Shown piece by piece: positions 14,639 to 23,652 of a stretch of 26,318 nucleotides of DNA. Every line of letters begins with the position of its first letter. Within the stretch, counting starts at the first letter, position 1. Position numbers and translations under genes: made by a program. The DNA comes from CAYVBE01 sp964448935 (lineage in GTDB: Bacteria > Planctomycetota > Brocadiia > SM23-32), in assembly GCA_964448935.1 (NCBI GenBank), contig CAYVBE010000036.1, positions 1 to 26,318 on the forward strand, written 5' to 3'. The notes beneath the pieces are model-generated. The model was not told the DNA's origin. It did not search any database and saw only the letters and a program-made list of their open reading frames with translations.

Positions 14639-15901
14639 ATGGACGCCGAAAGCCTGTCGTTTGTGATGGTCGGCCACGTGGACCACGGGAAGTCCACGAT
14701 GATCGGCCGCCTGCTCTACGACACCGGTTCCCTGCAGGAAGGCAAGATCGAGGAGATCCGGGCCGCCGCCGAGTCCGACGGGCGGGAGATGGAATTCGGC
14801 AACATCATGGACCACCTCAGCGAGGAGCGCGAGCGCGGCATCACCATTGACACCGCGCAGACGTTCTTCAGCAGCGACCTGCGCGACTACGTCATCATTG
14901 ACGCGCCCGGCCATAAAGAGTTCATCAAGAACATGATCACCGGCGCTTCCCAGGCGGAAGCCGTGGTGCTGACCTGCAGCGTGGCCGAGGGTGTCCAGGA
15001 GCAGACGAAGCGGCACGCCTATGTGGTCAAGCTGCTGGGCCTGGACCAGGTGCTGGTGGCCTACAACAAGATGGACCTGGTGGACTGGGACCGGCAGAGG
15101 TTCGAGGATGTGCGGGCGGATATGCGGGACTTCTTGGGGCGTCTGGGGGTGACCCCAACGCTGGAAGTGCCGATGAGCGCCAAATGCGGGGACAACGTGG
15201 CGGACCGCTCCGAGAACATGGCCTGGTACGACGGGCCGACCGTGCTGGAGGGGCTGGACCGCTTCCGGAAGCTGCCCCCGCCCACTGAGAAGCCCCTGCG
15301 GTTCCCCGTGCAGGACGTCTACCAGGTGGACGGTGCCCCCATGGCGGCCGGGCGCGTGGAGAGCGGGGTGCTGAAAAGCGACACCACGCTCCGATTCCTT
15401 CCCGATGACACACCGCGGCACGTGCTCGGTATCGAGCAGTATCCGGACGGAAGCCTGAGCGCCGCCGAGTCGGGCGAGTGCGTCGGCCTTCGGCTGGATG
15501 GCGCCCCGCCGGAGCGCGGGCAGGTGGGCTGCCCGCCCGACGATACGCCGGGGCTGAGCACGTCCTTCCACGGCACCGTTTTCTGGCTGGCGCCCGAGCC
15601 CCTGCGGCTGGAGGAGGACGACCTGGTGTTCAAGTGCGCCACGCAGGAGCGCCCCTGCACGGTCCGGGAGCTGAGCGTGCGCATGGACTCCAGCACGCTG
15701 GAGCGGCTGCCGACCGACGAGGGGCGGTTGCAGGAGACGGAGGTTGGTGAGGTGGTTTTCCGCACGCGGGAGCCGGTAGTGCTTGAGTCTTTCTACGACG
15801 TTCAGGAGCTGGGACGCTTCGTCCTGGAGCGCGGGCACGACGTGGTGGCCGGCGGCATAGTAACGCACCCCGAGGCGCAGAGCGCCATGCAGGAGAGGTG
15901 A
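14639..15901 (+). CDS. cysN: CysN-like sulfate adenylyltransferase GTPase subunit
   Basis: 420 residues from the ATG at 14639, preceded by GAGG and seven bases after the cysD stop. The frame is open further upstream but overlaps cysD. The translation GTPase-type domain is complete: G1 GHVDHGKS at 12-19, switch motif GITIDTAQ, G3 DAPGHKEF at 88-95, G4 NKMD at 143-146 and SAK at G5. EF-Tu-like beta-barrel domains 2 and 3 follow, ending RFVLERGHDVVAGGIV as in CysN. It drives APS synthesis by GTP hydrolysis. The G1 sequence is HVDHGK, as in elongation factor EF-1A, instead of the usual SVDDGK. It is about 50 residues shorter than typical CysN and lacks a fused APS kinase domain. Confidence 0.85.
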   Translation: MDAESLSFVMVGHVDHGKSTMIGRLLYDTGSLQEGKIEEIRAAAESDGREMEFGNIMDHLSEERERGITIDTAQTFFSSDLRDYVIIDAPGHKEFIKNMITGASQAEAVVLTCSVAEGVQEQTKRHAYVVKLLGLDQVLVAYNKMDLVDWDRQRFEDVRADMRDFLGRLGVTPTLEVPMSAKCGDNVADRSENMAWYDGPTVLEGLDRFRKLPPPTEKPLRFPVQDVYQVDGAPMAAGRVESGVLKSDTTLRFLPDDTPRHVLGIEQYPDGSLSAAESGECVGLRLDGAPPERGQVGCPPDDTPGLSTSFHGTVFWLAPEPLRLEEDDLVFKCATQERPCTVRELSVRMDSSTLERLPTDEGRLQETEVGEVVFRTREPVVLESFYDVQELGRFVLERGHDVVAGGIVTHPEAQSAMQER

Positions 15902-15905
15902 GAAC

Positions 15906-17216
15906 ATGATTTTCGGCTTTGGCAGGTCCAAACGCATCATCGGAATCGGGCTGGACGGCTTCCCCTACTCCCTGGCCGAAGAGCTAATGGACGAGGGGGT
16001 GATGCCGAACCTCCACAAGCTGGCCGAACGCGGGACCTTCCGCAAGATCAAGAGCGTCTTCCCCACGGTCAGCGGCGTGGCGTGGTCGGCCTTCCAGACC
16101 GGCGAGAACCCGGCCGCCTTCGACGTCTACGGGTTCGTGGAGCTGACGCCCGACCTGGAGCTGACCATCCCCAAGGCGGACGATCTGAAGGCCCCCACGC
16201 TCTGGGAGAAGCTGGAGAAGGCGGGCAAGCAGTTCGCCGCCCTGGGCATCCCCATGACCTACCCCGTTCCGGACGTGAAGGGGTTCATGGTCAGCGGTTT
16301 TCTGGCCCCGGCGCTGGACGAGCGCGCGGTCTCCCGCCCCGACGTCCTGGCAACGCTCCGGGAAAACGACTACCAGATAGACATAGACCCCGCCGTGGCC
16401 ATCGAGTCCCCGGCACGGTTCAAAGAGGACCTGACCGCCGCCAGCCAGGCCCGGCAGCGGACCGCGCTGGCCCTGCTGGAGGGCGACGAGGACGGCCCGG
16501 AGTGGGATTTCTTCTTCCTGCACGTGATGGATACGGACCGGATCAACCACTTCCTCTGGCGGGGCCGGAGCGGCGGCTCCACCGAGGAGGATGGCTACTT
16601 CTGGGATTTCTACAAGAAGCTGGACGACTTCCTGGGGAAGGTCGTGGACGCCCTGGGCGACGATGACGAACTGCTGATCTGCAGCGACCACGGCTTTTGC
16701 GCGCTGAAGTGGGAGGTGCAGCTCAACCGGTGGCTCAAACACGAGGGCTACCTGGACTACGAGAACAAGCCGGAACTCGCCTACAAAGCCATCAAGCCCG
16801 GCTCCCGCGCGGTCTCCCTCGTGCCCGGCCGGATACATCTGCTGACCGAGGGGGCGTGGGACGACGGCGCGGTGTCGGACAAGGAATACGAACCGCTGCG
16901 CCAGGAGATTATGGCCAAACTGCGTGCCATCAAGCACCCGGAGACCGGCGACGTGGTCTGCAAACAGGTGATGAAGAAGGAGGAGGTCTTCGAGGGGCCC
17001 TACGTGGACCGCGCGCCGGACATCGTGATAGACCCGTGCAACGGCTACGACCTGAAGGCCAAGCTGGGGTCCGGGCACCTGTTCGAGAAGGGCCCGCGCA
17101 CCGGCATGCACACCTACGACGACGCGATGCTGCTTGTGGGCAGAGACCTGAGGGACATAGCCGAAGCCGACAACATCGCTGAGGTGGGGCGCCTGGTGCG
17201 GGAGCACGTGCTGTAG
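15906..17216 (+). CDS. Alkaline phosphatase superfamily phosphodiesterase/nucleotide pyrophosphatase-like protein
   Basis: 436 residues, starting four bases after the cysN stop with GGAGAGG before the ATG. The family's metal and nucleophile elements are visible: GLDGFP (Asp 17), TVSGVAWSAFQTG with a probable nucleophile Ser 56, MDTDRINHF (Asp 209/211, His 215), CSDHGF (Asp 261, His 262) and GMHTYD (His 402). These match the type I phosphodiesterase/nucleotide pyrophosphatase group of the alkaline phosphatase superfamily, and no formylglycine CxPxR motif is present, so it is not a sulfatase. There is no signal peptide. Its tight coupling to cysDN suggests a substrate such as APS, PAPS, PAP or a sulfated nucleotide or lipid, but the substrate is not shown by the sequence. 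Confidence 0.85.
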   Translation: MIFGFGRSKRIIGIGLDGFPYSLAEELMDEGVMPNLHKLAERGTFRKIKSVFPTVSGVAWSAFQTGENPAAFDVYGFVELTPDLELTIPKADDLKAPTLWEKLEKAGKQFAALGIPMTYPVPDVKGFMVSGFLAPALDERAVSRPDVLATLRENDYQIDIDPAVAIESPARFKEDLTAASQARQRTALALLEGDEDGPEWDFFFLHVMDTDRINHFLWRGRSGGSTEEDGYFWDFYKKLDDFLGKVVDALGDDDELLICSDHGFCALKWEVQLNRWLKHEGYLDYENKPELAYKAIKPGSRAVSLVPGRIHLLTEGAWDDGAVSDKEYEPLRQEIMAKLRAIKHPETGDVVCKQVMKKEEVFEGPYVDRAPDIVIDPCNGYDLKAKLGSGHLFEKGPRTGMHTYDDAMLLVGRDLRDIAEADNIAEVGRLVREHVL

Positions 17217-17217
17217 G

Positions 17218-17246
17218 TTGCGTACCAGGCCCGGTGCCTCTATTAT
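17218..17246 (+). promoter_or_regulatory. Sigma70-type promoter of the large GH-A-like gene
   Basis: TTGCGT at 17218-17223 and TATTAT at 17241-17246 with a 17-bp spacer, starting one base after the phosphodiesterase stop. The predicted leader is about 37 bases. The gene is thus likely transcribed independently of the cysDN operon. Confidence 0.6.
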
Positions 17247-17289
17247 CACCTGCCAGGGTGGATTCCTTCCCGTTCGAGCGAGGTGCGCC

Positions 17290-20200
17290 ATGTCTACACG
17301 GCTGTTCTTCACGCTGCTTTTCCTTTCCCTTGCGGCGGGATTGATCCGTGCCGCGCAGGAACTCGCTGTCGCGCCGCTGCCGGCCGCCGAGCGTGCATCC
17401 GTGACGGCGCCCTGGGTGCGGCCGGGGGACGATTCCTGGATGCGCGGGGAGCCCACCTTCCGCCTGGCAGGCGAACACACCGAAGCTGAAGTCCGGCTGG
17501 CCGTCAGCGAAGAAGCGTTGACGATCCACGCCGTGGTGCGGGACGATACCCACGCCGGCGGTGAGTCGGGCGGCCGTATGTGGCAGAACGACTGCCTGCG
17601 CATCGGCTTCGACGCGTGGGGGGACGGCGCGCACGGGCAGGCGGACGCTGCAACGATCGTGGGGCTCGGAGACGCCTCCATAACCTTCTCCCTGACCGAC
17701 CGGGGACCCGCCGCGTGGGCAGAGTTCAACGGCGCGGTCACGGGCACCGGCATGCGGCCCGACCTGGCTCCCGAGGTGGACAGGGACGACGCGGCCGGCG
17801 AGACCACTTACCGCATCGCGATGCCCTGGCGAGAGTTCGGCCTCCGAGGACCCGTTTTCCCGTTCATGGGCCTGGCCATTTACGTCGTGCAGTCCGACCC
17901 GGATGAGCCGGAAGTCGAGGTGCTGCGCTGGGACGCGTCGCCCCAGAAGAGCTGGGACGACCGCGTGATCTGCGGGCACTTCCGCCCGGGGCAGTTCAGC
18001 CGCGTGGCCATCGGCGAGCCGGAGCACCCCGTGGCCTGCGCCTCGCCGACTAACCGTATGCTCAGCGATGAGAATCCGGCGGCCGAAGCGCTGCTGGCCG
18101 TCACGGCGGCCGACCGGGTAACCGTACGGCTGGGAGATGCCGAGGAGAGCGTCAGCCTGCCCGCCGGGCGGGGGCTGAAGCGCTTCCGTGTGCGCATGGC
18201 GCCGGAGACTCGCCTGGAGGGCTCCGCGCCGTTCGAGGTCGCGCTGCTCAAGGGCGGCCGGAAGGTGGGGGGCTTCGAGACCGTGGCGCGGGGCGACTAC
18301 CTGTCGGACTGGTTCGCCTTCGAGCCGGAGAACGACACCGGCCCGAGCGTCGTGGGGCTGGAGGACTGGATAGAGGCACCGGCCGGCAAACACGGCGGCG
18401 TGCGCATGGTGGGCGACCGCTTCGAGTTCGAGGACGGCACGTCGGTCAAGTTCTGGGGCCTGAACATCGGAAGCGGCACGTTCCTTTCGGGTTGGAGAAG
18501 CCCGCGCAGCCGCGAGGACCTGGCGCAGTACGCCCGGCACTACAGGAAGTACGGCGTCAACTGCATCCGCGTCCACAAGCACATGGAGAACACGCGCGGC
18601 ATCCTCAGCGACGAGTCCGTGCTGAAGTTCGACCCCGAAAAGCTGGACCAGTACGACTATTTTACCGCGGAGCTGAAGAAGAACGGTGTCTACCATGCCC
18701 ACTCCCCGGTGTTCCACCTGCGGCTGGGGCCGGAGGACGCCGACCGCGTGGTGGCCTTCGACGAGATTATGAAGCCGCGCCGCGACCGGGAAGGTAACAT
18801 CGTCCGTGACAACCAGGGCCGCATCCGCCGCAGCGGCGACACCTACGGGTTCAGCAGCTTCGCGCCGGACGTGCAGGACATCCACATCCGGCAGACCGTC
18901 AACATCCTGAACCACAAGAACCCCTACACGGGCCTGCGGTATGCCGAGGACCCGGCGCTGGCCTACGTCGAGCTGCGCAACGAGGACAGCATCTTCTTCT
19001 ACTCCACCCAGAGTATCCTGCTCGGCGCGCCGACCTATAAGCGCATGTTCTCCGAACGGTTCTCCAACTGGCTGAAGGAGAAATACGGCACGCAGGAGGC
19101 ACTGGTCGAGGCATGGGGGGAGGACGCTTTCAACTGCTGGGATTTCTGCTACCCGGACGAGAGTCTGGAGAAGCGCAACATCTTCCCCATCTGCAACGCC
19201 TGGTGGTTCAGCCCGGAGGGGCTGGCCGACCAGGAGAAGGCGTTCGGCGCAAAGCAGCGCCTGCTGGACACGGCCCGGTTCCTCTACGAGGTGCAATCGG
19301 ATTTCTATCACAGGTTCGTGAAGGCCCTCCGGGGCACCGGCTACGAGGGACCCATCGTCGGTTCCTGCTGGTGGGCCGGCTCCGGCATGCCGCACTACCT
19401 GAACCTCTATACCGATTACGAGGTCGGCTACATAGACCGGCACGAGTACTACGGAGGCGGCGGCTTCGGTGGGCGCACCGGATTCACCGGCGAGAGTCCC
19501 CTGGCGCGGCCCGGCTCGGGCAGCCTGGCGGAGGGATTCGCCCAGGTTTTGGACCGCCCGTTCGGGCTCAGCGAGTGGATCGGCGTCTTCCCCTACCCTT
19601 GGTCCGCGGACGGCGTGCCGATCATCGCCGCCTACGGCATGGGCCTGCAGGGCTGGGACGCCTCCTACGAGTTCGCCAGCGGCATGGGGCGCTTCACCGA
19701 GGACATGGGCGGGCGCTGGAACGTCCAGAGGCCCACGCAGATCGGGCAATATCCCACGCTGGCCCGGATGGTGTACCGCGGGGACGTCGAGGAGGGACGG
19801 GTCGTCTCCAACCGCAAGGTCCACATCCCTACGGTGCTGGAGACCGGGGAGCTGGACTTCGTCGAGAAGATCGAGATGGAGAGCACGGCCGACTTCAACG
19901 CCATACGCGGGGACATTCCCGTGGCCGCCATGGCCGCCGGTCGGAACGTAGTGGAGTTCACTGACCAGCCCGAGTCCACCGAGAGGATCAACCTCTCGCG
20001 CTATGCGGAGGACGGCGTGGTCCGCTCGGTCACCGGTCAGCTCGAATGGACGGGCGCCGAGGCGCTGCACGAGCACATCAACAGCCTGAACTGGATGGAC
20101 CAGCAGGGCTACGTGACCATCAACACGGCGGGCACGGTCGCGCTGGCCGGGTTCGCCCCCAAAAAGCCATATCGGTTGGGGAAGGTCACCATCGAGCCGG

Positions 20201-20538
20201 ACAACCTGTTTGCCGTCGTCACGGTCACCGCGATGGACCCGGAGGGGAGCATTGCGGATGACGCGCGGCTGCTGGTCTCCGCCGTCGCCCGCTCACGGAA
20301 CACCGGTATGGTGTATCAGCCCGCGATGAACGCGGGTATCCTGGAGCGCGGGAAAGCCCCCGTGCTGCTGGAGCCCGTGCGGGCCCGAATTGCGATTCAG
20401 CGGCGCGGCCGGCCGACGGTACACATTCTGGACCACGACGGCCGCCGCACCGGCGGGACGCTGCCCGTCCGCGACGGCTCGTTCGAGATTGACACGGCAC
20501 GGGACAAGGCCATCTACTACGAGATCGTCTACGAGTAG
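17290..20538 (+). CDS. Large secreted clan GH-A-like glycoside hydrolase with N-terminal CBM9-like domain
   Basis: 1082 residues from the ATG at 17290 (AGGTG upstream; signal peptide about 1-20 ending RAAQ). The open frame from 17218 adds nothing family-like and overlaps the promoter. Residues about 25-235 resemble a carbohydrate-binding family 9/DOMON-type beta-sandwich (MWQNDCLRIGFDAW, then TYRIAMPWREFGL). A linking beta domain leads into a TIM-barrel-like region from about 360: KFWGLNIGSGTFLS, YARHYRKYGVNCIRVHKH, then YVELRNEDS with candidate acid/base Glu 565 and GLSEWIG with candidate nucleophile Glu 762, spaced as in clan GH-A. About 200 C-terminal residues look like beta-sandwich. It probably attacks a polysaccharide outside the cytoplasm. 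I cannot assign it to a numbered family. Confidence 0.78.
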   Translation: MSTRLFFTLLFLSLAAGLIRAAQELAVAPLPAAERASVTAPWVRPGDDSWMRGEPTFRLAGEHTEAEVRLAVSEEALTIHAVVRDDTHAGGESGGRMWQNDCLRIGFDAWGDGAHGQADAATIVGLGDASITFSLTDRGPAAWAEFNGAVTGTGMRPDLAPEVDRDDAAGETTYRIAMPWREFGLRGPVFPFMGLAIYVVQSDPDEPEVEVLRWDASPQKSWDDRVICGHFRPGQFSRVAIGEPEHPVACASPTNRMLSDENPAAEALLAVTAADRVTVRLGDAEESVSLPAGRGLKRFRVRMAPETRLEGSAPFEVALLKGGRKVGGFETVARGDYLSDWFAFEPENDTGPSVVGLEDWIEAPAGKHGGVRMVGDRFEFEDGTSVKFWGLNIGSGTFLSGWRSPRSREDLAQYARHYRKYGVNCIRVHKHMENTRGILSDESVLKFDPEKLDQYDYFTAELKKNGVYHAHSPVFHLRLGPEDADRVVAFDEIMKPRRDREGNIVRDNQGRIRRSGDTYGFSSFAPDVQDIHIRQTVNILNHKNPYTGLRYAEDPALAYVELRNEDSIFFYSTQSILLGAPTYKRMFSERFSNWLKEKYGTQEALVEAWGEDAFNCWDFCYPDESLEKRNIFPICNAWWFSPEGLADQEKAFGAKQRLLDTARFLYEVQSDFYHRFVKALRGTGYEGPIVGSCWWAGSGMPHYLNLYTDYEVGYIDRHEYYGGGGFGGRTGFTGESPLARPGSGSLAEGFAQVLDRPFGLSEWIGVFPYPWSADGVPIIAAYGMGLQGWDASYEFASGMGRFTEDMGGRWNVQRPTQIGQYPTLARMVYRGDVEEGRVVSNRKVHIPTVLETGELDFVEKIEMESTADFNAIRGDIPVAAMAAGRNVVEFTDQPESTERINLSRYAEDGVVRSVTGQLEWTGAEALHEHINSLNWMDQQGYVTINTAGTVALAGFAPKKPYRLGKVTIEPDNLFAVVTVTAMDPEGSIADDARLLVSAVARSRNTGMVYQPAMNAGILERGKAPVLLEPVRARIAIQRRGRPTVHILDHDGRRTGGTLPVRDGSFEIDTARDKAIYYEIVYE

Positions 20539-20553
20539 CCGGGCCCGGCTTTT
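20538..20553 (+). terminator. Possible weak terminator after the GH-A-like gene
   Basis: The perfect palindrome GCCGGGCCCGGC begins at the last base of the stop codon and is followed by TTTT. The stem can only be about four pairs with a GGCC loop and the T-tract is short, so termination would be partial at best. Confidence 0.3.
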
Positions 20554-20576
20554 GTGCACAGCGGGAGACATAGAAC

Positions 20577-21104
20577 ATGGACAAAGACGAACTGGCGGCG
20601 CGGCTGAAAGAGGCGGCCTACCTGGAGGGAGATTTCATCCTGCGCAGCGGCCGCAGGAGCAATTACTACTTCGACAAATACCTGTTCGAGACCCGCCCCG
20701 ACCTGCTGCGTGACGTGGCGCGGGAACTGGCCGACATGCTGCCGGCGGACGTGGACCGCCTGGCGGGCGCCGCGCTCGGGGGCGTGCCGCTGGCGGCGGC
20801 CGTTGCGCTGGAAACCGGCCTGCCCTACGTCATCGTGCGCAAGGAGAGCAAGCAATACGGCACGGAGCAGCGGCTGGAAGGGCTGCTGGAGGACGGGGAT
20901 CGTGTCGCCCTGGTTGAGGACGTGGTGACCACCGGCGGCGCCGCCCTCAGCGCGGCCCAGGCGCTGTTGAACGCGGGCGCTGCGGAGGTGCTGGCCTTCG
21001 TGGTGCTGGACCGCCAGGAGGGCGGCGAGGAGGCTTTCCGGGAGGCCGGTGTGCCGTTCCGGGCGCTGTTCACCTCCCAGTCCATGGGATTGAAAGGGGA
21101 CTGA
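20577..21104 (+). CDS. pyrE: Orotate phosphoribosyltransferase
   Basis: 175 residues with ATG at 20577 and GGGAG nine bases upstream. The features of PyrE are present: RSGRRSNYYFDKYLFETRPDLL near the N-terminus (the orotate-side loop), VRKESKQYGTEQRLEG in the mobile catalytic loop, and the PRPP-binding motif VALVEDVVTTGGA at 110-122. It would convert orotate and PRPP to orotidine 5'-monophosphate in pyrimidine synthesis. The stop overlaps the purB start by one base (TGATG). The length is close to other short PyrE proteins. Generic phosphoribosyltransferases are less likely given the N-terminal loop. Confidence 0.92.
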   Translation: MDKDELAARLKEAAYLEGDFILRSGRRSNYYFDKYLFETRPDLLRDVARELADMLPADVDRLAGAALGGVPLAAAVALETGLPYVIVRKESKQYGTEQRLEGLLEDGDRVALVEDVVTTGGAALSAAQALLNAGAAEVLAFVVLDRQEGGEEAFREAGVPFRALFTSQSMGLKGD

Positions 21105-22552
21105 TGAACCGCAACACCGACATCCGTGCCACCTACCGGTCGCCCTTCGTCACCCGGTGGGCCGGCCGGAAGATGCTGGAAAACTGGAGCGACCTGCGCA
21201 AGTTCCGCACCTGGCGGCGCCTGTGGATCGCCCTGGCGGAGGCCCAGAGCGAACTCGGCCTGGACATCTCCTCCGAGCAGATCGAGGAACTCAAAAAGCA
21301 CGCCGACGACATACCGTTCGAGCGCGTGGCGGAGATCGAGCGCGAGATACGCCACGACGTGATGGCCCACGTGCGGGCCTGGGGGGAGCAGTGCCCCGGC
21401 GCGCGCGGCATCATTCACCTGGGCGCCACCAGCGCTTTCGTCGGCGATAACGGGGACCTGATCCGCACGCGCGAGGGTCTGCGGCTGCTGCTGGGTCCGG
21501 TAAGCCGGGCGTGTCGCAACCTGGCCGACTTTGCGCGCGAGTACCGGTCGTTTCCCTGCCTGGGCTACACCCATTACCAGCCCGCGCAGGTCACCACCGT
21601 GGGCAAGCGCAGCTGCCTCTGGCTGCAGGACCTTCTGGAGGCCCTCCGGGCGCTCGATGCGCAGCGGGCGGAGATGCCTTTCCGGGGCGCCAAGGGCACC
21701 ACGGGCACGCAGGCCAGCTACCTGGCGCTGTTCGACGGCGACGAGGAGCGGGTGAAGGAGTTGGACCGCATGGTGGCCGAGAAGATGGGCTTCTCGCGCG
21801 TGCTGCCCGTCACCGGCCAGACCTATCCGCGGAGCCTGGACTATGACGTGCTCACCGCGCTGGGCCGGCTGGGCATCGCCTGCCACAAGATGGCCGGGGA
21901 CATCCGCCTGCTGGCCGGGCTCAAGGAGATGGAGGAGCCGTTCGGCAAGAAACAGGTCGGCTCCTCGGCCATGGCCTACAAGCGTAACCCCATGCGCAGC
22001 GAGAGGATGGCGTCCCTGAGCCGCTACCTGCTGAACATGGTGCAGAACGCGGCCTTTACGGCGGCCGACCAGTGGCTTGAACGGACCCTGGACGATTCGG
22101 CGAACCGGCGACTGTCCCTGGCGGAGGGCTTCCTGGCCGCCGATTCCATAGCCCGCGTCGCCGCTAACGTCACTTCGGGCCTGGTGGTTAACGAAAAGGT
22201 AGTCGCGCGGCGGCTGGAGGCGGAGCTGCCCTTCATGGCCACCGAGAACATCCTGATGGCCGCCGTGCGGGCCGGCGGTGACCGGCAGGAGCTGCACGAG
22301 CGCATCCGCCGGCACTCCATGGAGGCTGCGGAGCGGGTGAAAGCCGGCGACGGCACGAACGACCTGGTGGACAGGATACGCGAGGACCCGGCCTTCGGTG
22401 CCGTCGCGGACAACCTGGACGAGCTTCTGGACGCGGCGAGTTTCGTGGGCCGCGCGCCGAGCCAGGTGGACGAGTTCCTGACGGAGAACGTCGAGCCCGT
22501 CCTGGCGGAGTTCGAGGACCTGGAGGCCGGCGAGCAGGAACTGCGGGTATAG
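21104..22552 (+). CDS. purB: Adenylosuccinate lyase
   Basis: 482 residues. The fumarase/aspartase superfamily signature GSSAMAYKRNP is at 286-296, holding the catalytic Ser on the flexible loop. HDVMAHV (His 85), HLGATSAFVGDN (105-116) and GYTHYQPAQ (His 157) complete the active site. TSAFVGDN and the length match the longer, eukaryote-like PurB branch rather than the short 430-residue type. It acts twice in purine synthesis, releasing fumarate from SAICAR and from adenylosuccinate. The ATG overlaps the pyrE stop, so the two should be translationally coupled, placing one purine and one pyrimidine enzyme in the same transcript. Confidence 0.95.
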   Translation: MNRNTDIRATYRSPFVTRWAGRKMLENWSDLRKFRTWRRLWIALAEAQSELGLDISSEQIEELKKHADDIPFERVAEIEREIRHDVMAHVRAWGEQCPGARGIIHLGATSAFVGDNGDLIRTREGLRLLLGPVSRACRNLADFAREYRSFPCLGYTHYQPAQVTTVGKRSCLWLQDLLEALRALDAQRAEMPFRGAKGTTGTQASYLALFDGDEERVKELDRMVAEKMGFSRVLPVTGQTYPRSLDYDVLTALGRLGIACHKMAGDIRLLAGLKEMEEPFGKKQVGSSAMAYKRNPMRSERMASLSRYLLNMVQNAAFTAADQWLERTLDDSANRRLSLAEGFLAADSIARVAANVTSGLVVNEKVVARRLEAELPFMATENILMAAVRAGGDRQELHERIRRHSMEAAERVKAGDGTNDLVDRIREDPAFGAVADNLDELLDAASFVGRAPSQVDEFLTENVEPVLAEFEDLEAGEQELRV

Positions 22553-22579
22553 CACACTGTGAATGAGCGGGAGGCTGGG

Positions 22580-23650
22580 GTGACCGAAGGTAAGAAGAAG
22601 TCCAAACTCCTTTGGGGCTGCGTAGGCGGGTGTGCGGGGGTCTTCGTGGTCTTTCTGGTTCTGCTGGGCGTCGGCGTCTGGTGGTTCACGGGCGCCGTGC
22701 CCGTGGTGCCGCCGGAGACCTTCGTGACCGAGGACGCGGCGGGATTCTGTATCGTCGAGGTGCCCAAGGGCGATTCTGCCATCGCGGGTTTCCTGGTCGA
22801 GGTCCTCAAAGAGTCGCCGTTCTCTCAGCGGATGCAGAACCAGGGGCAGAAGCAGACCGCCACGGGCGAGCAGCTCGGCGCTCTGGGGCCGCTGCACGGG
22901 ATCGTGCTCATCTCGCCGGACGCCGGCGGCCAACTGCGCGTGGGCGGCGCCATCTCGCTGCACCGCTTCAGCCGGCCGCTCGCGAAGATGCTGGCCGCCG
23001 GCGAGAAACCCGAGACGACCTACCGGGAGACGGCCATCCACTCCCGCGAGAAGGCGTTGCTGGGCATCCGCAAGAATAATTTCATGTGGAGCGCCGGCGA
23101 GGAGCGGATACGAACCTGGACCGACCGTCTGGCGGCACAGCGCCAGACCGCGGGCGGGCAGGCCGGTATCGCCGCGTCCGATGCACTGAAAGAAGCCTAC
23201 GGCCGCACGGAGGAATCGCGCGCCATCCGCTTCGCCTGCCTGAACACCGACGGGGAGCTGAGGCGGTTCCTCGGGAGTTTCGCCGAGAGCGAGCCGGCAA
23301 GAGCGTTGCTGGGGACCGGCATCGCCTCCGACTCCGTGGTGAGCGTTGCCGGCGACGCCCGCCCGGCCGACAAGGAGGACCTGGACCTGACCGTCTGGGT
23401 CGAGTGCGCCAACGCGGACGCGGCGAAATCCGTCCGGGATGGACTGTCGGGGGCAACGGAGGCCCTGAAGCAGACGATCGGGCTCGAAAACGTCCGCGCC
23501 GAACTGGTGGGGGAGAATCTCGTGGAGGTCCTGGGCACCCTGCGACGGGTTCCTCAGAGGATAGCCCGACTGGCTCAGGGCGTCATCCCCGCCGAAGTGG
23601 AGGAGCAACCGGCCGAGCCCGAGCAGCAGGAGGACGCGGCCGCCGAGTAG
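22580..23650 (+). CDS. Membrane-anchored protein of unknown function
   Basis: 356 residues from the GTG at 22580, chosen because GGGAGG lies five bases ahead. An in-frame GTG at 22559 has no ribosome site. A short basic N-terminus (KKKSK) is followed by a glycine-rich transmembrane helix at about 10-38, so the rest should be outside the cytoplasm. The extracytoplasmic part seems built of repeated alpha/beta segments (FCIVEVPKGDSAIAGFL; RAIRFACLNTDGELRRFL; LDLTVWVECANADAAKSV), loosely like the duplicated domains of DUF3352-type proteins, but the likeness is faint. The C-terminus is an acidic Glu/Gln/Ala tail. I do not recognise a function. It lies 27 bp after purB in the same direction. Confidence 0.75.
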   Translation: MTEGKKKSKLLWGCVGGCAGVFVVFLVLLGVGVWWFTGAVPVVPPETFVTEDAAGFCIVEVPKGDSAIAGFLVEVLKESPFSQRMQNQGQKQTATGEQLGALGPLHGIVLISPDAGGQLRVGGAISLHRFSRPLAKMLAAGEKPETTYRETAIHSREKALLGIRKNNFMWSAGEERIRTWTDRLAAQRQTAGGQAGIAASDALKEAYGRTEESRAIRFACLNTDGELRRFLGSFAESEPARALLGTGIASDSVVSVAGDARPADKEDLDLTVWVECANADAAKSVRDGLSGATEALKQTIGLENVRAELVGENLVEVLGTLRRVPQRIARLAQGVIPAEVEEQPAEPEQQEDAAAE

Positions 23651-23652
23651 GT

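Noticed and set aside
15906..17216. Phosphodiesterase considered as a fourth sulfatase
   Set aside because: No CxPxR formylglycine motif; the nucleophile region TVSGVAWS matches the phosphodiesterase/nucleotide pyrophosphatase branch instead.
16930..20076. Very long minus-strand open frame (about 1048 codons) opposite the phosphodiesterase and GH-A-like genes
   Set aside because: It lies antisense to two well-supported genes, shows no domain motifs, and is rich in His, Arg, Gly and Val as expected for the complement of GC-rich codons.
20825..23608. Minus-strand open frame of about 927 codons opposite pyrE, purB and the membrane protein
   Set aside because: Antisense to pyrE and purB, whose motifs are unmistakable; the composition is that of a GC-driven shadow.
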